DNA from: JB111 sp049856295
GTDB taxonomy: Bacteria > Actinomycetota > Actinomycetes > Actinomycetales > Actinomycetaceae
Assembly: GCF_049856295.1 (NCBI RefSeq)
Contig: NZ_JBNDMZ010000002.1
Location: forward strand, 298,549-362,548
DNA length: 64,000 nucleotides
Direction: 5' to 3'
Shown here: in pieces, positions 19,309 through 26,883 of the stretch
Position numbering within the stretch: position 1 is the first letter of the stretch
How the letters are laid out: every line of letters begins with the position of its first letter
The notes under the pieces: generated by a model
The model's database searches: none
Seen by the model: only the letters and a program-made list of their open reading frames with translations
Told to the model about the DNA's origin: nothing
Translations under genes and position numbers: made by a program

Positions 19309-21306
19309 TCAGCCGGCGGCGCCCTGCCCGGCGTCGTCCGCGCTCTCGGGTGCCGGGGCACTCGACGCCGGACCCGACGCGGGCTCGAGCACGGCGTCGT
19401 CGGCGTCGGGGTCGATCCCCTCGGAGAACTGCGAGAGGTAGAGGCGCTGGTAGGCGCCTCCGGCCTCGAGCAGCGTGGCGTGGTCGCCCTGCTCGACGAT
19501 GTCGCCGTGCTCCATCACGAGGATCGTGTCTGCGTCCCTGATCGTCGAGAGTCGGTGGGCGATGACGAACGAGGTCCGGTCGGTGCGGAGCGCCCCCATC
19601 GCCTCCTGGACGAGCACCTCGGTTCGCGTGTCGACCGAGGAGGTCGCCTCGTCGAGGATGAGGATCGGCGGGTCGGCGAGGAACGCGCGGGCAATGGTGA
19701 TGAGCTGCCGCTCGCCGGCCGAGATGTTCGCCCCCTCGTCCTCGACCACCGTGTCGTAGCCGTCCGGGAGCGTGTGGACGAAGCGGTCGACGTAGGTCGC
19801 CTGCGCGGCCGCGACCACCTCGTCGTCGGTGGCATCGAGGCGCCCGTACCGGATGTTGTCCCGGATCGTCCCGCCGAACAGGACGGCGTCCTGGAGCACC
19901 ATCCCGACCTGGCTGCGCAGCACGCTGCGCTCGAGGGTCCGGGTGTCCACGCCGTCGAGGAGGATCCGACCGGCGTCGATCTCGTAGAACCGCATGACGA
20001 GGTTGACGAGCGTGGTCTTCCCCGCGCCCGTCGGGCCGACGATCGCGACGGTCCGCCCGGGCTCGGCCGTGAGCGAGAGGTCGGTGATGAGCGGCTGGTC
20101 CGCCGTGTAGGAGAACGCGACGCGCTCGAACTCGACGTGCCCGTGCACCGGCTGCACGAGCGCACCGGGCCGGGGCCCGTCGGCGTCGATCCGTCCGGCC
20201 GCGGCCTGCTCGGCGAGGTCGGGCTCCTGCTCGTCGGCGTCGAGCAGCTCGAAGATCCGCTCCGCGGACGCGACGCCGGAGATGAGCATGTTCGCCATGC
20301 CGGCCATCTCCCCCAGCGGCGCGTTGAACTCCCGCGAGTACTGGATGAACGCCGTGACCTGGCCGAGCGACATCTGGCCGTTCGCGACCCGCAGACCGCC
20401 GACGACCGCGATGCCGACGTACCCGAGGTACGTCACCCACTGCATGACGGGCATGATGACGCCGGAGTAGAACTGGGCCTTGAACGAGGCGTCGAACAGC
20501 TCGGAGTTGCGCTCGTCGAACCGCTCCCGCATCGACTCCTGCCGGCCGAAGACCGTGACGAGGTCGTGGCCCGTGAAGGACTCCTCGATGTGGCCGTTGA
20601 CGCGGCCCGTGTGCCGCCACTGGTCGGCGAACAGCTTCTGGGAGCGCGAGCCGACGATCCCGACGACGATCCCCGCGATCGGCAGCGCGGTGAGCGCGAT
20701 GAGTGCGAGCTGCCACGACAGGACGAACATCATGATCGTGATGCCGATGATCGTCATCAGCGCGTAGAACAGCGAGGCGAACGCCTGCTGCATGGCGGCC
20801 TGGACGTTGTCGACGTCGTTGGTGGTGCGGGACAGCAGGTCGCCGCGCTGGTGGGTGTCGAAGTAGCTCAGCGGCAGCCGGTTGACCTTGGCCTCGATGT
20901 CCTCGCGGAGTCGGAAGACGACCTTCATGACGATCTCGTTGAGCAGGAAGCCCTGGAGCCAGTCGAACACGGAGGCCACCGCGTACATCCCGAGCACGAT
21001 GACGAGCAGCCGGCCGAGCGCGGTGAAGTCGACCCCCGTGCCCGCGAGCACGCCGTCGAAGATGACGTCCATCGCGTCGCCGAGGATCGTCGGCGCCCAC
21101 ACCGTGAGGACGGTCGAGACCGCCCCGGTGAGGAGCACGGCGACGACGCCGAGCCGGTGGCCGCCGAGGGTGGCCACCAGCCTGCCGAGCGAGGGCCAGA
21201 AGTTCTTCGCCTTGCGGGGCGCGGAGCCCTCGCCCCACTCGCCCGCCCCGACACTGTCCTGGAGCTCGGCGATCTCCGCCTCGGTGAGCTCGTTCTCGGC
21301 GCTCAT
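19309..21306 (-). CDS. ABC exporter half-transporter with catalytic ATP site (heterodimer partner B)
   Basis: A 665-residue fused permease-ATPase. ATG at 21306 overlaps the stop of the upstream partner by 4 bp (ATGA). The first about 75 residues are a cytosolic extension, then six membrane segments (VVAVLLTGAVSTVLTVWAP, ALMTIIGITIMMFVLSW and others). Walker A is GPTGAGKTT near 428; Walker B PILILDEATSSVD is canonical. Its signature is altered to NISAGERQ instead of LSGGQ. The partner has the opposite pattern, so together they form the one-degenerate-site heterodimer known from LmrCD, BmrCD and TM287/288. It probably exports drugs or lipids across the cytoplasmic membrane. The C-terminus is Ala/Pro/Asp-rich. 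Confidence 0.9.
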   Translation of the reverse strand: MSAENELTEAEIAELQDSVGAGEWGEGSAPRKAKNFWPSLGRLVATLGGHRLGVVAVLLTGAVSTVLTVWAPTILGDAMDVIFDGVLAGTGVDFTALGRLLVIVLGMYAVASVFDWLQGFLLNEIVMKVVFRLREDIEAKVNRLPLSYFDTHQRGDLLSRTTNDVDNVQAAMQQAFASLFYALMTIIGITIMMFVLSWQLALIALTALPIAGIVVGIVGSRSQKLFADQWRHTGRVNGHIEESFTGHDLVTVFGRQESMRERFDERNSELFDASFKAQFYSGVIMPVMQWVTYLGYVGIAVVGGLRVANGQMSLGQVTAFIQYSREFNAPLGEMAGMANMLISGVASAERIFELLDADEQEPDLAEQAAAGRIDADGPRPGALVQPVHGHVEFERVAFSYTADQPLITDLSLTAEPGRTVAIVGPTGAGKTTLVNLVMRFYEIDAGRILLDGVDTRTLERSVLRSQVGMVLQDAVLFGGTIRDNIRYGRLDATDDEVVAAAQATYVDRFVHTLPDGYDTVVEDEGANISAGERQLITIARAFLADPPILILDEATSSVDTRTEVLVQEAMGALRTDRTSFVIAHRLSTIRDADTILVMEHGDIVEQGDHATLLEAGGAYQRLYLSQFSEGIDPDADDAVLEPASGPASSAPAPESADDAGQGAAG

Positions 21307-23060
21307 ACGAGCTCCTCCGCACTGATCTGCGAGTCGACGATCTCCCGGTAGGTCTCCGAGGTCTCGAGCAGCTCGTCGTGGGTCCCGCGGGCGACGACCC
21401 GGCCCTCGTCCATGACGAGGATCTGGTCGGCGTCCGTGATGGTCGAGATGCGCTGGGCGACGATGATCGAGGTCGCGCCGCGGGTGTAGTCCGCGAGGGC
21501 CGCGCGCAGGCGGGCGTCGGTTGTCACGTCGAGCGCGGAGAACGAGTCGTCGAAGAGGTAGACCCGCGGCCGCGCGACGAGCGCCCGCGCGATGCACAAC
21601 CGCTGGCGCTGGCCACCGGAGACGTTCGTGCCGCCCTGCGAGACGGAGGACTCGAGCCCCGTGACCGCGCTCTCCCCCTCACCCGTCGTGCGCTCGCGGA
21701 CGAACTCCGCGGCCTGGGCGGTCTCGAGGGCCGCCCACAGCTCGTCGTCGGTGGCGTCGGGCTTCCCGAACCGGAGGTTCTCCGCGATCGTGCCGGAGAA
21801 GAGGTACGGCTTCTGTGGCACGAGCCCGACCGCGCGGGTGAGCTCCGCCCGCGACATCGACGCCGCGGGGACGCCGTCGACGAGAACCTCGCCCGACGTC
21901 GGGTCGTAGAGCCGGGGCACGAGGTGCACGAGCGTGGACTTGCCGGAGCCGGTGGACCCGATGATCGCCGTCGTCGTGCCGGCGCGGGCCGTGAACGAGA
22001 CGCCGTCGACGACGGGGGCGTCCGCCCCCGGGTAGGCGAACGTGACGTCCCGGAGCTCGACGGTGCCGTCGGGGTCGACCGGGACCGTCGGCTCGGCCGG
22101 CTCGACGACCGATCCGGTGGTCTCCAGCACCTCCCCGATCCGGCGGGCGCTGATGACCGCGCGCGGGAACATCATGAACATGAAGGTCCCCATCATCACG
22201 GCCATGAGGATCTGGAGCAGGTACTGCATGAACGCCGTGAGGGCCCCGACCTGGACGAGCCCGTCGTCGACCCGGATGCCCCCGAACCACAGGACCGCCG
22301 CCGTGGCGAGGTGGAGGACGATCGTGATGAGCGGGCCCATGAGGACGAACAGCCGGCCGATGGACACGGACGTCGCGGTGAGCGTGGCGTTGGCGTCCGT
22401 GAAGCGCTGCGTCTCGTGCCGCTCGCGGACGAAGGCGCGGACGACCCGGATGCCCATGATCTGCTCGCGCATGACGCCGTTGACGTCGTCGATGTTGCCC
22501 TGCATGCGCTCGAAGAGCGGCATGAGGAGACGGACGAGGATCCCGACGACGATCAGCAGGATCGGCACCGAGACCCACACGAGCCAGGACAGCCCGGGGT
22601 CCTCCTGGATGGCCATGACGATCCCGCCGATCGACATGATCGGCACCATCACCATGAAGTTGAGCGCCATGAGGACGACCATCTGGACCTGCTGGACGTC
22701 GTTGGTCCCGCGGGTGATGAGCGTCGGGGCGCCGAACCGGCCCATCTCCTCGGCGGAGAAGTGGTCGACGCGGGTGTAGACCGCGCGCCGGACGTCCCGG
22801 CCGAGCGCCATCGCCATCCGCGCGCCGAACCAGACGGAGGCCACGGCGGTCACGAGCTGGACGAGCGCGACCCCGAGCATGAGGCCGCCCACCCGCCAGA
22901 TGTAGTCCGTGTCCCCCGCGGCGATGCCGTGGTCGATGATGTCGGCGTTGAGGCTGGGCAGGTAGAGCGTCGCGAGGGTGGCGACGAGCTGGAGGACGAG
23001 CACCGCGGCGACGAGCCCGCCGTACGGGCGACCGTAGGTCCGGACGATCTTCCAGAGCAT
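21303..23060 (-). CDS. ABC exporter half-transporter with degenerate ATP site (heterodimer partner A)
   Basis: A 585-residue fused permease-ATPase. Six membrane segments are seen, starting at GLVAAVLVLQLVATLATLYL and including ALNFMVMVPIMSIGGIVMA. Walker A GSTGSGKST is near 370. The signature NVSGGQRQR is intact, but Walker B reads VYLFDDSFSALD with Ser in place of the catalytic Glu. That is the mark of the non-hydrolysing site in heterodimeric ABC exporters. It is translated first and coupled by ATGA overlap to its partner at 19309-21306. No strong ribosome site precedes the ATG at 23060. Substrate unknown. Confidence 0.9.
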   Translation of the reverse strand: MLWKIVRTYGRPYGGLVAAVLVLQLVATLATLYLPSLNADIIDHGIAAGDTDYIWRVGGLMLGVALVQLVTAVASVWFGARMAMALGRDVRRAVYTRVDHFSAEEMGRFGAPTLITRGTNDVQQVQMVVLMALNFMVMVPIMSIGGIVMAIQEDPGLSWLVWVSVPILLIVVGILVRLLMPLFERMQGNIDDVNGVMREQIMGIRVVRAFVRERHETQRFTDANATLTATSVSIGRLFVLMGPLITIVLHLATAAVLWFGGIRVDDGLVQVGALTAFMQYLLQILMAVMMGTFMFMMFPRAVISARRIGEVLETTGSVVEPAEPTVPVDPDGTVELRDVTFAYPGADAPVVDGVSFTARAGTTTAIIGSTGSGKSTLVHLVPRLYDPTSGEVLVDGVPAASMSRAELTRAVGLVPQKPYLFSGTIAENLRFGKPDATDDELWAALETAQAAEFVRERTTGEGESAVTGLESSVSQGGTNVSGGQRQRLCIARALVARPRVYLFDDSFSALDVTTDARLRAALADYTRGATSIIVAQRISTITDADQILVMDEGRVVARGTHDELLETSETYREIVDSQISAEELV

Positions 23061-23526
23061 GGAGGCAGCTTTCGGTCAGGGACGGGCCGGGGCCGGCGGA
23101 CGGCTCGGGCGGGGGACGACGACGAGGGACGGGCACTCAGGCGGCGAGAGGCGAGCCCGACGACGAACCCCGCCGTGGGTCGGCCCTGTGCGAGGCGGGC
23201 TCACGATAGGGCGCCCGCCCATGCGCGGGGCCACCTGAATTCGCGTGGCGTTCGTCGCGCGGCGGCATGTGCTGCAGGCCGGGACGGCAGGCTGGAGGGG
23301 CGCGGGACGATCACGCGGCCACGCTAGGGGCGGACGGTGACAGATTCGGTCCGCGACCGGTGAACGCACGACCGGAACAGTGGCGCCGGAAGGACCGCCG
23401 GCGCCCGAAGAACCTGTGGCGCCGGAACGACCGGTGGCACCGGACGGTTCGCGGCCCCGGTCGTCCGTGGGACGACCGGGGCCGCGGGGTGACGTGGGGC
23501 GGCGACCGGTGTGCCGCCGCATGGGC
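23061..23526. other. Intergenic region between the ABC exporter and rbpA
   Basis: 466 bases without a supported gene. It holds a perfect 16-bp hairpin at 23451-23485 (listed separately) and, at about 23380-23450, a run of related 12-15-base units built on gtggcgccggaa. Open frames here read only as proline- or serine-glycine-rich low complexity and have no start signal. The promoter of the exporter pair should lie at 23061-23250, but boxes are not clear. Confidence 0.45.
23451..23485 (-). terminator. rbpA terminator hairpin
   Basis: gcggccccggtcgtcc (23451-23466) pairs perfectly with ggacgaccggggccgc (23470-23485) around a 3-base loop, 42 bases after the rbpA stop codon at 23527. Confidence 0.72.
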
Positions 23527-23880
23527 TCAGGCGCTGCGACGACGCAGCTGGCCGCTGCGCAGGAGCTCGAGCCGCTCGTCGAGCAGCACCTCGAGCTCCT
23601 CGACGGAACGACGCTCGAGGAGCATGTCCCAGTGGGTCCGCACCTTGCGGGCAGGCTTGACCGGCTCGGGGCGCTCGGTGTCCCGGCGCAGGGACTCCTT
23701 GCCGCAGGTCGGGCAGTCCCAGAGGGCCGGGATCTCGGCCTCCATGGAGAACGGGACGGTGTAGGTGTGGCCGTCGACGCAGTCGTAGGTGACGCGCTGG
23801 CGCTCGGCGAAGTCGACACCGTCCTCGGACTCCATCGAGTAGGCGCCGATCTTCATGCCACGCAGTGCTCGGTCCGCCAT
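23527..23880 (-). CDS. rbpA: RNA polymerase-binding protein RbpA
   Basis: A 117-residue actinobacterial transcription factor that binds group-1 sigma factors and the polymerase beta subunit and stabilises open complexes. The start MADRALRGMKIGAYSMESE and the sigma-interacting end THWDMLLERRSVEELEVLLDERLELL are characteristic. The middle has the zinc pair CPTC and the FAERQRVTYDC block. ATG at 23880 is preceded by aaggag. It has its own hairpin terminator at 23451. The neighbouring ppm1-lnt pair upstream is a conserved actinobacterial order. Identification is firm. Confidence 0.97.
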   Translation of the reverse strand: MADRALRGMKIGAYSMESEDGVDFAERQRVTYDCVDGHTYTVPFSMEAEIPALWDCPTCGKESLRRDTERPEPVKPARKVRTHWDMLLERRSVEELEVLLDERLELLRSGQLRRRSA

Positions 23881-24077
23881 GGTCTCTCTCCTTACTGTGG
23901 GGCCACGGCTGCTGTCCGCCGTGCCGGTGGTCCTCCGCCCCGTCGCGACGCCGGTCGCGGGTTGCGGATCCACCTCCTGCTGATCTCGGAAACACCGGGT
24001 GGACGTCCGTTGTTCCCCTGCTGGTCGATCTTCTGTGTGATCCAGGCGACGTCCGGGCCCGTGGGCGTGCGTGCCGG

Positions 24078-24890
24078 TCAGCGCCGCCGGAGCCGACCCA
24101 CGAGGCGACGCACCTGCTGCGCGCGGTGCCGGGCGCCCCAGGCGGTGGTCCGCCACAGCGCCTCCCGGACGATCCCCCCGGTCATCTTCGACACGCCCTC
24201 CTCGCGCTCGACGAAGACGATCGGCACCTCGACGATGCGCATGCCCGCGCGGTGCACCCGCCACGTCATGTCGACCTGGAAGCAGTATCCGGCGGACTCC
24301 ACCTCGTCCAGCGGGAGCGCGCGCAGCGTGCTCGCCCGGAAGACGCGGAAGCCCGCGGTGGCGTCCCCGACCGACATCCCGAGCACGAGGCGCACGTAGG
24401 TGTTCCCGGTGCGCGAGATCAGCTCGCGGCTGCGGGGCCAGTTCGCGACCTCGCCGCCGGGCACCCAGCGCGAGCCGATGACGAGGTCCGGCGCGTCCGA
24501 GGCCTCGGCGCGCTCGAGGAGCGCCGGGAGGTCGACCGCGCGGTGCGACCCGTCGGCATCCATCTCGACGATCAGCTCGTAGCCCCGCTCGAGCGCGTAC
24601 CCGAAGCCGGCGACGTACGCACGGCCCAGCCCCTCCTTGCCCGGGCGGTGCAGCACCTGGACCTGGACGTCGGCGGCGGCCAGCTCGTCGGCGAGCTGGC
24701 CCGTGCCGTCGGGGCTGTTGTCGTCCGCGACGAGCACGTCGACCCAGGGAGCGGCCTCCCGGACCCGGCGCACCGCGCCGGGCAGGGACTCGAGCTCGTT
24801 GTAGGTGGGGACGATGACCAGCGTGCGGGGGTGCGCCCGGTCGGATGGGGTCACGTGTGCTCCTGGGTCGGGGGACCTGTCACGGCTCAT
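24078..24890 (-). CDS. ppm1: Polyprenol monophosphomannose synthase (GT2)
   Basis: A 270-residue family-2 glycosyltransferase that transfers mannose from GDP-mannose to polyprenyl phosphate, the mannosyl donor for lipoglycans and protein O-mannosylation. Motifs: VIVPTYNELESL near 30, DDNSPDGT, EMDADGSH (the DxD metal site), GSRWVPGG, and the C-terminal VSKMTGG block typical of dolichol-phosphate-mannose synthases. There are no C-terminal membrane segments, so it is the catalytic domain alone. In mycobacteria it is fused to Lnt; here the two are separate but overlap by 4 bp (ATGA at 24887-24890). The start could also be a GTG 12 codons later. Confidence 0.93.
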   Translation of the reverse strand: MSRDRSPDPGAHVTPSDRAHPRTLVIVPTYNELESLPGAVRRVREAAPWVDVLVADDNSPDGTGQLADELAAADVQVQVLHRPGKEGLGRAYVAGFGYALERGYELIVEMDADGSHRAVDLPALLERAEASDAPDLVIGSRWVPGGEVANWPRSRELISRTGNTYVRLVLGMSVGDATAGFRVFRASTLRALPLDEVESAGYCFQVDMTWRVHRAGMRIVEVPIVFVEREEGVSKMTGGIVREALWRTTAWGARHRAQQVRRLVGRLRRR

Positions 24891-26458
24891 CGGGATCGCG
24901 CGGGGGCCGTGAGGCGGCCCCTGACGATACCGGCTACCCCCAGGCCGGCGGTGGCCAGCACGGCGATCAGCCCTGCGGGACGCGCCACACGGACCGCCGG
25001 GGTGATCTCCGTGCGCAGCGGCAGGTCCTCCCCCGTGTACGTCGTCACGTCGAACAGGTCCGTCCGCACGAGCAGCTCACCGTCGGGGGCGACGACGCCG
25101 GACACCCCGGTGCGTCCCACCTGGACGGCCGAGCGGCCGAACTCGACCGCGCGGAACCTGGTCATCGCCAGCTGGTGGGCGCTGACGGCGGTGTCGCCGT
25201 GGGTGGCGTTGTTCGTCGGCACGAGGATGAGCTCCCCGCCGAGGTCGACCCCCTCGGCGAGGATCGCCTCGTAGCCCACCTCGAAGCAGATGGCGGTCGC
25301 GATCGGCACCGTCCGCCCGAGGCGCTCGACGTCGACCTCGACGAGCCCGGGACGGTCGCCGGGCAGCATGTCGGTCGTCACCCGGTCCACCGCCGGGGAG
25401 AAGAACCGGAAGAAGCTCCGGTAGGGCATGTACTCGCCGAACGGCACCGGGTGCTGCTTGCTGTACGCCTCGCCCACGGGGCCCTCGCCCGGCTCCCAGA
25501 CGATCACCTGGTTGTAGCGATTGCGCGACCCGTCGTCGGACTCGATGTACTCCTGCGTCCCGAGGATCACCGGCACGCCCGCGGCATCGGCGGCCCGGTC
25601 GACGGAGGCGGCGACGTCGGGATCGGTGCGGGGGTCGACGTCGGCGGAGGACTCCGCCCACAGGACGAGGTCGAGGCGCGGGTGCTCGGCCACGAGCTCC
25701 TCGGTGAGGTCGGCGTGGTCGGCCGTCACCTGGCGTGCCTCGTCGCTGTTCGTCAGACCGCCGTTGGGTACGTGCACCTGGACGGCACCGACACTCAGGG
25801 TGCCGGACTGCGGGCCGGTCGGCAGCGGGAGGAGGAGGCCGACGAGGAGGGCCACCCCCGCCGTGGCCACGAGACGGGCGCCGCGGAACGGACGGAGCCG
25901 TGTGGTCGCGGAGATCCCCTCGGCGAGCAGGACGGCGACGAGGACGACGAGCGCCGAGACGAGCGGCTCCCCGCCGAACCGGGCGAACGCGACGAGGGGG
26001 CCGTCGACCTGGCTGTGCGCGAGCACGCCCCACGGCAGGCCCCCGAAGGGCACGTTGGACCGCACGACCTCGACGCCGACCCATGCCAGGGACGCGAGCA
26101 GCGCGGCGATCAGTGGCCGCTTCTGCGCGCCGAGGGCTCGGATCGCCCAGGCGCGCAGCGGCCCGTAGAGACCGAGGATGAGGCCCTCGAGGATCGACAG
26201 GGCCACCCAGGGCAGCCACTCCCCTCCTCCGACGGCCTCGACCGCCCACGAGAGGTGGCGCAGCATGAAGACGATGCCGAACGCGCTCGCGGCGAGGTAG
26301 GCGAAGCCCGGGCGGTGGCCGCGCAGGGCGAGGTGCAGCGCCCCGACGGCGAGGATCGCCATCCACCACCAGGTGCGCGGGGCGAAGGCCAGGTCGGCGG
26401 CGAGGCCCGCGACGGCGGCCAGGGCGAGCGCGAGGGGGCGGGGAAGCGTGGCGGGCAC
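24887..26458 (-). CDS. lnt: Apolipoprotein N-acyltransferase
   Basis: A 523-residue membrane enzyme that N-acylates the N-terminal Cys of lipoproteins. The first about 210 residues hold several hydrophobic helices (LALALAAVAGLAADLAF, WVALSILEGLILGLYGP and others). The nitrilase-like domain follows with the catalytic triad Glu269 (LWAESS), Lys334 (YSKQHP) and Cys391 (AICFEVGY), placed almost as in the E. coli enzyme. One more helix is at the C-terminus (LIAVLATAGLGVAGIV). It is the first gene of the lnt-ppm1 unit. Substrates in this window include the lipoproteins at 10866 and 38206. Confidence 0.95.
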   Translation of the reverse strand: MPATLPRPLALALAAVAGLAADLAFAPRTWWWMAILAVGALHLALRGHRPGFAYLAASAFGIVFMLRHLSWAVEAVGGGEWLPWVALSILEGLILGLYGPLRAWAIRALGAQKRPLIAALLASLAWVGVEVVRSNVPFGGLPWGVLAHSQVDGPLVAFARFGGEPLVSALVVLVAVLLAEGISATTRLRPFRGARLVATAGVALLVGLLLPLPTGPQSGTLSVGAVQVHVPNGGLTNSDEARQVTADHADLTEELVAEHPRLDLVLWAESSADVDPRTDPDVAASVDRAADAAGVPVILGTQEYIESDDGSRNRYNQVIVWEPGEGPVGEAYSKQHPVPFGEYMPYRSFFRFFSPAVDRVTTDMLPGDRPGLVEVDVERLGRTVPIATAICFEVGYEAILAEGVDLGGELILVPTNNATHGDTAVSAHQLAMTRFRAVEFGRSAVQVGRTGVSGVVAPDGELLVRTDLFDVTTYTGEDLPLRTEITPAVRVARPAGLIAVLATAGLGVAGIVRGRLTAPARSR

Positions 26459-26883
26459 CGAGGAAGTCTACGGACGGGGCGGAGCCGGGCGCCGATCCGT
26501 GCCGTGGGAACGGGTCCCCGCCGGTGGGCCGCCACCAGATCCGGCGGGCCGTGCATCGCCCGACGGGCCGCCCACGGCGAGCGGGCGCCCCTCGGGGGGA
26601 GGCCCGCGCACCCTTCGGACCGTGCCGATCGGGGTCGGCATCGTTTTCTACTGGGCGCGCGGGCCGTGGGACCTACGGCGTCCGGCCTGGGCCGGTCCGC
26701 CGGAAGGCGTTGAGAGAACATAGCCCGTACCCGAGGTACCACGTGGACGATCCTCGTCACACGCCTTTTGCGTCGTCGCAGGTCAACGGCCTGACGGCAG
26801 GTTGAGGCGTCGCGGAGTCCCCGGCGTGTCGTGCCTCGGCGTGTCCTCCACGGGCTGTGGACAACTCGTGCCGAGAGGCGCCG
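26459..26883. other. Intergenic region upstream of lnt, downstream of the helicase gene
   Basis: 425 bases without a supported gene. No convincing hairpin, RNA gene or repeat was found. The region near 26640-26760 is less G/C-rich (tttctactgggcg, agagaacatagcc) and is the likely promoter zone for lnt. Confidence 0.4.

Noticed and set aside
23267..23764. 165-codon plus-strand frame between the exporter and rbpA
   Set aside because: Trp/Arg-rich low complexity. It runs through the terminator hairpin and over the rbpA coding region on the opposite strand.
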